From positions 1 through 7,398 of the forward strand of contig DASSWG010000096.1 of assembly GCA_035705295.1 (NCBI GenBank): a stretch of DNA of 7,398 nucleotides, read 5' to 3'. Under the pieces are notes generated by a model, which was not told the origin of the DNA, made no database searches, and saw only the letters and a program-made list of their open reading frames with translations. Shown piece after piece: positions 1-5,710 of the stretch. The position numbers and the translations under genes are program-made. Every line of letters starts with the position of its first letter. Within the stretch, counting starts at the first letter, position 1. The stretch is from DASSWG01 sp035705295. GTDB lineage: Bacteria; Bacteroidota; Bacteroidia; Flavobacteriales; Flavobacteriaceae.

Positions 1-4
1 AAAG

Positions 5-25
5 ATTCCCGCCTTCGCGGGAAAT
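5..25. repeat. Short GC-rich hairpin just upstream of hbd
   Basis: TTCCCGC (6-12) pairs perfectly with GCGGGAA (17-23) around a CTTC loop. One more A-T pair is possible through a bulge. Only six bases (AATTAA-like, A/T-rich) separate the stem from the ATG at 30. No T run follows it on the + strand, so it is not a convincing intrinsic terminator for whatever lies upstream. It resembles the short extragenic palindromes with a TTCCCGC...GCGGGAA core seen in many bacterial genomes, but family membership is inferred from memory. If transcribed with hbd it would lie in the ribosome footprint. Confidence 0.6.
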
Positions 26-29
26 TAAT

Positions 30-917
30 ATGAAAAACATAGCAGTAATCGGCGCCGGCACCATGGGCAACGGAATTGCGCACACTTTTGCGCAACACGG
101 GTTCAAAGTTAAATTGATCGATCTTTCCGAAGAAAACCTAAGTAGAGCCATGACGACGATCACCAAAAATTTGGACCGCATGGTTTCCAAAGAAAAAATA
201 TCGGAAGCCGAAAAAGAACAAACCTTGGCAAACATTACCACGTATACTTCCATCGCCGAAGGAGTGGAATATGCCGGTTTGGTGGTGGAAGCCGCCACGG
301 AAAATGAAGGGTTGAAACTGAAAATTTTTAAAGAACTGGACGAAGCTTGTCCGGAAGACACCATTTTGGCTTCGAACACCAGTTCTATTTCCATTACCAA
401 AATTGCCTCCGCCACCCAGCGGCCAACGCAAGTTATCGGCATGCATTTTATGAACCCGGTGCCGATGATGAAATTGGTGGAAATCATCCGCGGCTACAAC
501 ACCAGTGACGAAGTAACGAAAACCATTATGGAATTGTCCGAAAAATTGAATAAAATTCCGGTGGAAGTGAACGATTACCCGGGTTTTGTCGCCAACCGAA
601 TTTTGATGCCGATGATCAACGAAGCGGTGGAAACTTTGTACAACGGCGTGGCCGGCGTGCAAGAAATCGACACGGTAATGAAACTCGGAATGGCGCACCC
701 CATGGGGCCATTGCAATTGGCGGATTTCATCGGTTTGGACGTTTGTCTTTCCATTTTGGAAGTGATGTACAACGGCTTTAAAAACCCAAAATATGCTCCT
801 TGCCCATTATTGGTAAATATGGTAATGGCCGGAAAAAAAGGCATAAAATCGGGCGAAGGTTTTTATGATTATAGCGAAAGTAGGAAAGCGGAGAAGGTTG
901 CGGGGCAGTTCATTTGA
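30..917 (+). CDS. hbd: 3-hydroxyacyl-CoA (3-hydroxybutyryl-CoA) dehydrogenase
   Basis: This 295-residue protein is a complete single-domain 3-hydroxyacyl-CoA dehydrogenase. The family oxidises (S)-3-hydroxyacyl-CoA to 3-ketoacyl-CoA with NAD(P)+, in the cytosol, for fatty-acid or amino-acid breakdown or short-chain acyl-CoA metabolism. The Rossmann NAD site GAGTMG is at residues 8-13, followed by an acidic residue (D31) at the end of the second strand. The substrate and catalytic segment is visible as ASNTSS (114-119), GMHFMNP with the catalytic His139, and VEIIRG with Glu151. GFVANR (185-190) starts the C-terminal helical domain, which contains HPMGPLQLADFIGLD (223-237) and ends in GEGFYDY (275-281). 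The length is normal for a bacterial stand-alone enzyme. The ATG at 30 gives the glycine loop its usual position. Chain-length preference cannot be read from sequence, so the symbol hbd is by family. The stop codon overlaps a tandem repeat array. Confidence 0.93.
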   Translation: MKNIAVIGAGTMGNGIAHTFAQHGFKVKLIDLSEENLSRAMTTITKNLDRMVSKEKISEAEKEQTLANITTYTSIAEGVEYAGLVVEAATENEGLKLKIFKELDEACPEDTILASNTSSISITKIASATQRPTQVIGMHFMNPVPMMKLVEIIRGYNTSDEVTKTIMELSEKLNKIPVEVNDYPGFVANRILMPMINEAVETLYNGVAGVQEIDTVMKLGMAHPMGPLQLADFIGLDVCLSILEVMYNGFKNPKYAPCPLLVNMVMAGKKGIKSGEGFYDYSESRKAEKVAGQFI

Positions 918-950
918 GTGATGAGTTCGGAGTTATGAGTTATGAGTTAT
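916..950. repeat. Tandem 7-bp repeat array, GAGTTAT family
   Basis: Five consecutive heptads are visible: GAGTGAT, GAGTTCG, then GAGTTAT three times. The array starts on the last two bases of the hbd TGA stop codon. Seven is not a multiple of three, so the array cannot encode a regular peptide repeat, and TGA recurs across the units. The following bases (951-1006) are A/T-rich and include one ATTAACCAATT element (962-972), but no gene. Its role is unknown. It could be a slippage-derived microsatellite or a structured spacer. Confidence 0.85.
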
Positions 951-1006
951 AAAAATTTTGAATTAACCAATTCCGCTCAGCTTAAGATTTTCGAAAAGTC
1001 CAATTG

Positions 1007-1038
1007 ACCAATTAACCCTTCCCCAATTAACCAATAAC
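1007..1038. repeat. Left arm of a 32-bp inverted repeat (TTAACCAAT family)
   Basis: The reverse complement of this stretch matches 3155-3186 at 31 of 32 positions; the single difference is G versus C after GGGGAA. Inside, the arm is built from AATTAACC-like units separated by CTTCCCC. It ends two bases before the ATG of the DUF1015 gene, so it occupies the whole presumed translation-initiation region. A related element is at 962-972. Confidence 0.85.
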
Positions 1039-1040
1039 AA

Positions 1041-2279
1041 ATGGCAAAAATCCTTCCCTTCAAAGCGGTACGGCCCACGCGCGACAAAGTAAGTTTGATC
1101 GCTTCGCGGCCCTATCAAAGTTATTCCAAAACGCAACGGGAGGCTCGTTTGGAATACAACCCGTATTCCTTTTTGCACATTGTGAACCCGGGCTATAAAT
1201 ACCACAAAGAAATCTCGGGCAAAGCGCGTTTCCAATTGGTGCGCAACCGTTATGAAGAATTCAAGGAAGACGGGATTTTCATACAAGATAAAAATCCGTG
1301 TTATTATGTATATCGGATCGTGAACCGCGACGGGTTTCAGTTTACGGGAATCGTGGCCGCCGCCAGTGCGGAAGACTATGAAAACGATGTCATCAAAAAA
1401 CACGAAGACACCATTGAACAGCGCGAAATCACTTTCAAAAATTACTTGAAAACCGTTGGTTTCAATGCAGAGCCGGTTTTGTTGACCTATCCTTTCAACA
1501 AAACCCTTTCGGAAATTATGGAAAAAACCGTCGAAACCCGTTCCGAATACGAATTCACCACCACCTATCGCGACACCCATTATTTATGGAAAATCGACGA
1601 TAAGCCAACTTTGAAAAAAATAAAATCGGCTTTTTCGGGGATGGAACAGGTTTATATTGCCGATGGCCACCACCGTTCTGCTTCTTCCCATTTGTTGGCG
1701 GACGAGCTAAAAGCAGAAAATCCGAAACATACCGGAAACGAGCCCTACAATTTTTTCATGGGATATTTTATTCCGGAAAACGAGTTGCGCATCCAAGAGT
1801 TCAATCGGGTGATCAAGGATTTGAACGGTTTGTCCAAAGAAGAGTTTCTCATAAAACTGGACACCTGTTTCCGTATTGAAAACAGAAATTCCGAATTCTA
1901 CAAACCTTCCCGAAAAAATCATTTCAGCATGTATTTGGACGGGGAGTTTTATTCACTTTTTTTGCGGAAAAACGCCTATAAATTCGACTCTTCCCTTTCC
2001 AAACTGGACGCACAAATTCTGTTCAAAACCATTTTGGAACCCATTTTGGGCATCCACGATTTGCGCAACGACAACCGCATCGATTATGTTGCGGGCAGGA
2101 AAGATATGGCCTATGTGAAAGACCTGGTGGACAGCAAAAAATTTTCCGTGGGTTTTGGAATGCTTCCCGTTACTGTAGATGAAATGAAACAAATCGCCAA
2201 CGAGCGATTGAAAATGCCACCAAAAAGCACCTACATAGAACCGAAATTGCGCAACGGGGTGTTGATTTATGAATTTTAG
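1041..2279 (+). CDS. DUF1015 family protein, function unknown
   Basis: This 412-residue protein matches the DUF1015 family over its full length, and no enzymatic activity can be read from it with confidence. Recognisable conserved stretches are the N-terminal ILPFKAVRPT (4-13), NPYSFLHIVNP (40-50), KHEDTIEQRE (120-129), the polar core YIADGHHRSAS (205-215), LDAQILFKTILEPILGI (322-338) with NDNRIDYV (343-350), and a C-terminal MPPKSTYIEPK (392-402). The clustered Asp/His/Arg of the ADGHHR segment looks like a catalytic or ligand site. There is no signal peptide or membrane segment, so it should be cytosolic. From general knowledge, DUF1015 genes often occur near serine-biosynthesis genes in other bacteria; those genes are not in this window. 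The next gene is the PLP-binding YggS, but a 223-bp palindromic gap separates them, so co-transcription is uncertain. The ATG at 1041 is chosen because it precedes the usual family N-terminus. Confidence 0.9.
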   Translation: MAKILPFKAVRPTRDKVSLIASRPYQSYSKTQREARLEYNPYSFLHIVNPGYKYHKEISGKARFQLVRNRYEEFKEDGIFIQDKNPCYYVYRIVNRDGFQFTGIVAAASAEDYENDVIKKHEDTIEQREITFKNYLKTVGFNAEPVLLTYPFNKTLSEIMEKTVETRSEYEFTTTYRDTHYLWKIDDKPTLKKIKSAFSGMEQVYIADGHHRSASSHLLADELKAENPKHTGNEPYNFFMGYFIPENELRIQEFNRVIKDLNGLSKEEFLIKLDTCFRIENRNSEFYKPSRKNHFSMYLDGEFYSLFLRKNAYKFDSSLSKLDAQILFKTILEPILGIHDLRNDNRIDYVAGRKDMAYVKDLVDSKKFSVGFGMLPVTVDEMKQIANERLKMPPKSTYIEPKLRNGVLIYEF

Positions 2280-2503
2280 TTTAAAAATTGTATAATGTAG
2301 TGCTGTAAATTGTTGGTTATATGCTGTTTAGAGAGATATAAACAATGACGTTTAATTTCTCGCGGAGGCCGCAAAGTGCTACGCTGCGTATCGCTGCGAA
2401 ACCTTTGCGCTCGTTGCGTGAAATTCATTGCAGGAATTAACCCGCTATATTCAACATAGAGCCAAATTGTTTTCATTACATACTACAATATACAATTTCA
2501 AAA
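2280..2503. repeat. Nested palindromic element filling the DUF1015-yggS gap (MITE-like)
   Basis: The outer arms 2280-2301 and 2482-2503 are inverted repeats matching at 19 of 22 positions (cores AATTGTATAATGTAGT and ACTACAATATACAATT). Nearly concentric inner arms 2354-2376 and 2403-2425 match at 17 of 23. The centre contains CGCTGCG-TAT-CGCTGCG (2382-2398), which can pair at six of seven positions. The segments between outer and inner arms (about 52 and 56 bases) also show patchy complementarity. The whole interval could fold into one long cruciform or RNA hairpin. It begins on the base after the DUF1015 stop and ends on the A of the yggS ATG. No clear target-site duplication is seen. A non-autonomous transposon relic or an extragenic palindromic repeat are the main readings; an attenuator in the yggS leader is also possible. 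Confidence 0.7.
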
Positions 2504-3153
2504 TGGATATTTCCGAAAACCTTCATTCCGTTCAAAAAAGCCTTCCTGAAAACACAACCTTGGTGGCGGTTTCCAAAACCAAACCGGTATCCGACATTTT
2601 AAAAGCCTACGATGCGGGGCAACGCGTTTTCGGCGAGAACAAAATCCAGGAAATGGTCGAAAAATGGGAACAACTGCCAAAAGACATCAAGTGGCACATG
2701 ATCGGACACGTGCAACGCAACAAAGTGAAATATATGGCACCGTTCGTGCATTTGATCCATGCAGTGGACAGCTTGAAATTATTGAAAGAAATCAACAAAG
2801 AAGCCAAAAAAAACAAGCGTACCATCAATTGTTTGTTGCAAGTGAAAATTGCCGAAGAAGCAACAAAATTTGGTATGGAAATCAACTTGGTCGAAACTAT
2901 TCTGTCTTCGGAAGAAGTCCAAAAAATGAAGCATATCAACATAATTGGTTTTATGGGGATGGCAACATTTACCGAAAACAAAAAACAAATTTCAAAAGAA
3001 TTCGTATTTTTGAAAAAGCAATTTGACAACTTTTCAAAAAAATACCCCTCTTTAAAAATTTTATCCATGGGAATGAGCGGCGACTACGAAATCGCGCTTG
3101 AACACGGATCGAACATGGTGCGCATCGGCAGCGCAATTTTTGGAAAACGATAA
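2503..3153 (+). CDS. yggS: YggS/PLPBP family pyridoxal-phosphate homeostasis protein
   Basis: This 216-residue protein belongs to the YggS/PROSC (PLPBP) family. These are single-domain TIM-barrel proteins related to alanine racemase that bind PLP and help keep PLP and amino/keto-acid pools balanced, without a demonstrated catalytic reaction. The PLP lysine is K25 in AVSKTKP (22-28). Other family signatures are FGENKIQE, WHMIGHVQRNK, the HAVDS segment, GLMG-like GFMGMATF, and the C-terminal LSMGMSGDYEIALEHGSN followed by VRIGSAIFG, which forms the phosphate-binding end of the barrel. The reading frame is open upstream to a TTG at 2428. I choose the ATG at 2503 because it gives the normal family N-terminus, while the extra 25 residues would be encoded by the palindromic element and look unrelated. 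The stop is followed after one base by an inverted-repeat arm. Confidence 0.93.
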   Translation: MDISENLHSVQKSLPENTTLVAVSKTKPVSDILKAYDAGQRVFGENKIQEMVEKWEQLPKDIKWHMIGHVQRNKVKYMAPFVHLIHAVDSLKLLKEINKEAKKNKRTINCLLQVKIAEEATKFGMEINLVETILSSEEVQKMKHINIIGFMGMATFTENKKQISKEFVFLKKQFDNFSKKYPSLKILSMGMSGDYEIALEHGSNMVRIGSAIFGKR

Positions 3154-3154
3154 T

Positions 3155-3186
3155 GTTATTGGTTAATTGGGGAACGGTTAATTGGT
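3155..3186. repeat. Right arm of a 32-bp inverted repeat (TTAACCAAT family)
   Basis: This arm matches the reverse complement of 1007-1038 at 31 of 32 positions. It consists of GGTTAATT units with GGGGAAC between them and starts one base after the yggS stop codon. With its partner it brackets the DUF1015 gene, the palindromic element and yggS. No T-rich tail makes it look like a terminator by itself. Confidence 0.85.
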
Positions 3187-3224
3187 TATTTTGATTTTAT
3201 GATTCATCTGCGTCGTCATTTTTA

Positions 3225-3267
3225 CCGATCACCGATTTCCGGATCACTGATTTCTGATCTCCGATCA
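3225..3267. repeat. Degenerate tandem heptads, YYGATYW family
   Basis: Six near-tandem units can be read: CCGATCA, CCGATTT, CCGGATCA (one extra G), CTGATTT, CTGATCT and CCGATCA. The 7-bp phase is kept apart from that single insertion. The array lies in the non-coding gap 3154-3309, between the inverted-repeat arm and a second heptad array. No gene or RNA was recognised in the gap. Confidence 0.75.
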
Positions 3268-3274
3268 CTAAAAA

Positions 3275-3309
3275 ACTGCCAACTGAACACTGCCCACTGA
3301 ATACTGAAC
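3275..3309. repeat. Tandem 7-bp repeats, ACTGAAC family, ending at a start codon
   Basis: Five exact-length units occur without interruption: ACTGCCA, ACTGAAC, ACTGCCC, ACTGAAT and ACTGAAC. All begin with ACTG. The last unit is followed immediately by the ATG of the exonuclease/GIY-YIG gene at 3310, so the repeat supplies the entire upstream initiation region and no Shine-Dalgarno-like sequence is present. Confidence 0.85.
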
Positions 3310-4692
3310 ATGTACGCAATACTCGACATAGAAACCACCGGCGGAAAATACAACGAAGAAGGCATCACGGAGATCGCCATCTACAAATTCGATGGACACG
3401 AAATTGTCGATCGGTTTGTGAGTTTGGTGAACCCGGAACGCCCCATTCAACCTTTTGTGGTCGGCCTTACGGGCATTGATAGCGACATGTTGCGCAATGC
3501 GCCAAAATTTTACGAGGTGGCGAAACGCATTGTGGAAATCACTAGCGATTGTGTGTTGGTTGCGCACAACGCAAAATTTGATTACCGCATTTTACGCACG
3601 GAATTTTTCCGGTTGGGCTATGAATTTCAACGAAAATCGCTTTGCACGGTCGAAATCGCCAAAAAATTGATCCCCGACATGCCTTCCTACAGCTTGGGGA
3701 AATTGGTGAAAAGCCTTGGAATTCCTATCTCAAAAAGACACCGCGCAGAAGGCGACGCGGTAGCGACCGTTCAGCTTTTTAAATTATTGCTCGACAAAGA
3801 CAGCGAAAAAACCATTATTGGCGAAAGCCTTCGCGAGGTTCCAAAAAAACAGGTGGACAACAAATTGTTGCGCATGCTCGATAATTTGCCCTCGATTACC
3901 GGCGTGTATTATTTCCATAACGAAAAGGGCGAAGTGATCTATATCGGAAAAAGCAAGAACATTCAGAAAAGGGCCCGTCAACACTTTGTTTCCGAAGCGC
4001 ACAAATCGCGTCAAATTCAGCGGGAAATCCATAATATTTCCTATGAACCCACCGGAAACGAACTGATCGCTTTGTTGAAAGAAAACGAAGAAATCAAACG
4101 GAACCGGCCCAAATACAACCGCGCCTTGAAACGCAACACCCAACTCAACAATGAGGTTTTCACCCATGCTTTGTACCCACAAAAAGATGAAAACGGATAT
4201 TTGCGTTTGAAAATAGCCAAAGCCGATTTTGAAAAAGAACCCATCACCACCTTTACCAATTTGCAACAGGGAAAACGTATTTTGCAACAAATTGCCGACA
4301 CCTACGATTTGTGCCAAAAATTAACAGGTCTGCACCAAACCGATGGATATTGCTTCGATTACAACATCAAAAAATGTTCGGGCGCCTGCATGGGCGAAGA
4401 ACCTGCCGAAAGCTATAACAAGCGGGTGGAAACCGTGATTGAAAAGTTGAAATTTCCTTCGGAAACCATGTTGGTTGTGGGAAAAGGACGAAAAATGAGC
4501 GAGAAAAGCGCACTATTAATAGAAGGTGGAGCTTTTAAAGGCTTTGGTTATTTCGACCTGAACCACCAAATCGAACGACGCGAAATTATGGAAAAAATCA
4601 TTGTACCGATGGAAAACAACCGCGATGCCAAGCACATCATCCAAAATTATATGCGACGCAACCAACAATTGAAAATCATTCAATTCGATTAA
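3310..4692 (+). CDS. DEDDh 3'-5' exonuclease fused to UvrC-like GIY-YIG nuclease
   Basis: This 460-residue protein joins two nucleases. Residues 1 to about 165 form a DnaQ/epsilon-type DEDDh exonuclease. The metal ligands are D6 and E8 (DIETTG), D91 (HNAKFD) and D149, with general base H144 in RHRAEGD. Residues about 193-270 form a GIY-YIG domain: GVYYF at 198, YIGKS at 211, basic KRARQH (220-225), and a Glu-rich ELIALLKE helix (251-258) leading to RPKYN. The rest resembles the middle of UvrC, with Cys335, Cys348, Cys356 and Cys360 around the YNIKKCSGAC motif. The UvrB-binding, RNase-H-like and helix-hairpin-helix parts of UvrC are absent. The expected role is DNA repair, with incision by GIY-YIG and resection by the exonuclease, comparable to Cho plus epsilon; this is inference. 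There is no signal peptide. It is two bases upstream of miaA, probably in one transcript. Confidence 0.9.
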   Translation: MYAILDIETTGGKYNEEGITEIAIYKFDGHEIVDRFVSLVNPERPIQPFVVGLTGIDSDMLRNAPKFYEVAKRIVEITSDCVLVAHNAKFDYRILRTEFFRLGYEFQRKSLCTVEIAKKLIPDMPSYSLGKLVKSLGIPISKRHRAEGDAVATVQLFKLLLDKDSEKTIIGESLREVPKKQVDNKLLRMLDNLPSITGVYYFHNEKGEVIYIGKSKNIQKRARQHFVSEAHKSRQIQREIHNISYEPTGNELIALLKENEEIKRNRPKYNRALKRNTQLNNEVFTHALYPQKDENGYLRLKIAKADFEKEPITTFTNLQQGKRILQQIADTYDLCQKLTGLHQTDGYCFDYNIKKCSGACMGEEPAESYNKRVETVIEKLKFPSETMLVVGKGRKMSEKSALLIEGGAFKGFGYFDLNHQIERREIMEKIIVPMENNRDAKHIIQNYMRRNQQLKIIQFD

Positions 4693-4694
4693 AA

Positions 4695-5606
4695 ATGAAC
4701 AACTATTTGATTGCTGTGGTAGGGCCGACCGGGATTGGCAAAACGGCAACGGCAATTCAATTGGCAGATTATTTTTCCACCGAAATCATTTCTGCAGACT
4801 CTCGTCAGTTTTTCAAAGAAATGAAAATTGGCACCGCGGTTCCTTCGACCGAAGAACTGGAAGCCGTAAAACACCATTTTATTCAGCACAAATCCATTTT
4901 TGAAAATTATTCGGTGGGCGCTTTTGAGCGCGATGCGGTTCAGAAAACAACTGCGCTTTTTCAAAAACACGACCTGCTTTTTATGGTTGGCGGCAGTGGT
5001 TTGTATGTGGATGCCGTGGTGAAAGGATTGGACAATTTCCCGAAGGTGGATCCTTCGATCCGGTTGCAACTCAACGAAATTTTCAACAAAAAAGGCTTGG
5101 GCCCGCTCCAGGAAAAATTAAAAAAATACGATCCGGTTTATTACGAAAAAGTGGACCTTCAAAATCCACAACGGGTCATCCGGGCATTGGAAATTTGTAT
5201 GGGATCGGGAAAACCCTATTCCGATTTTTTAAACCAAAAATCGACCCAGCGCAATTTCAACACCTTGAAAATTGGATTGACGGCGGACAGGAAAGTGATT
5301 TATGAACGCATTGAACAACGCGTGGACCAGATGATGGAAACGGGCTTGTTGGAAGAAGCAAAATCGCTTTACGAACACAAAAACCTGAACGCGTTGAACA
5401 CGGTCGGCTACAAAGAATTGTTTTTGCATTTAGACGGTGGAATTTCGTTGGAATCTGCTGTGGAAGAAATCAAAAAAAACACACGCCGATTTGCAAAACG
5501 GCAGTTGACCTGGTTTCGAAAAGACCCCGAAATTACCTGGTTCGAAACAAACGATCCGGTTTCAAAAATTATTGACTTCATCAAGCAAAAAACAGTTTCG
5601 AATTAA
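4695..5606 (+). CDS. miaA: tRNA dimethylallyltransferase MiaA
   Basis: This 303-residue protein is a full-length MiaA, which transfers a dimethylallyl group to N6 of adenosine 37 in tRNAs reading UNN codons, the first step toward ms2i6A. The P-loop GPTGIGKT is at residues 10-17. SADSRQFFKEMKIGTA (33-48) carries the conserved Asp35 and substrate-contacting residues. HHFI (60-63), GGSGLYVDAVVKGLD (99-113) and NPQRVIRALEI (157-167) follow in the usual order. The C-terminal tRNA-binding part has GLTADR (194-199), NTVGYKE (235-241) and RRFAKRQLTWFRK (264-276). The cytosolic enzyme acts on tRNA substrates. The ATG lies two bases after the upstream nuclease stop, which implies co-transcription and possibly coupled translation. 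A 104-base gap with a possible promoter follows, so miaA may end its transcript. Nothing is missing or unusual in the protein. Confidence 0.96.
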   Translation: MNNYLIAVVGPTGIGKTATAIQLADYFSTEIISADSRQFFKEMKIGTAVPSTEELEAVKHHFIQHKSIFENYSVGAFERDAVQKTTALFQKHDLLFMVGGSGLYVDAVVKGLDNFPKVDPSIRLQLNEIFNKKGLGPLQEKLKKYDPVYYEKVDLQNPQRVIRALEICMGSGKPYSDFLNQKSTQRNFNTLKIGLTADRKVIYERIEQRVDQMMETGLLEEAKSLYEHKNLNALNTVGYKELFLHLDGGISLESAVEEIKKNTRRFAKRQLTWFRKDPEITWFETNDPVSKIIDFIKQKTVSN

Positions 5607-5696
5607 TCGTGATTCCCATACACGAAATACTTGTTAAGTTGAATCTACCTGTTTTTTCCTTTAAAGCATCTCCGAACCAAAATCGCAAATAAATTG

Positions 5697-5704
5697 TACC
5701 TTCG
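5697..5704 (+). promoter_or_regulatory. Possible Bacteroidota -7 promoter box upstream of nrnA
   Basis: TACCTTCG differs from the Bacteroidota -7 consensus TANNTTTG at one position. It lies six bases before the nrnA ATG at 5711, so any transcript would be almost leaderless. The 104-base gap after miaA makes a promoter reasonable here. No TTG -33 element is found at the expected distance (about 5671-5680), which lowers confidence. Confidence 0.35.
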
Positions 5705-5710
5705 CAGGCT

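Noticed and set aside
138..716. Long - strand open frames opposite hbd and other genes
   Set aside because: They are antisense to well-supported genes, are rich in Phe, His and Gln as expected for reversed coding DNA, and show no domain.
2276..2476. A 66-codon open frame on the - strand across the DUF1015-yggS gap
   Set aside because: It lies entirely within the palindromic repeat element, has no recognisable domain, and begins and ends in repeat sequence. It is best explained as a chance open frame in a repeat.
2428..2502. A 25-residue N-terminal extension of YggS from a TTG
   Set aside because: The family N-terminus fits the ATG at 2503, and the extension would be translated from the palindromic element.
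3159..3193. TTG-N-TATTTTG as a promoter for the nuclease-miaA pair
   Set aside because: TTG at 3167-3169 and TATTTTG at 3187-3193 are suitably spaced, but the box is one base short of TANNTTTG and it lies within a low-complexity repeat rich in TTG and TTA, so chance is likely.
5607..5625. TCGTG...CACGA hairpin after miaA as a terminator
   Set aside because: The stem is only five pairs with a nine-base loop and no T run follows.
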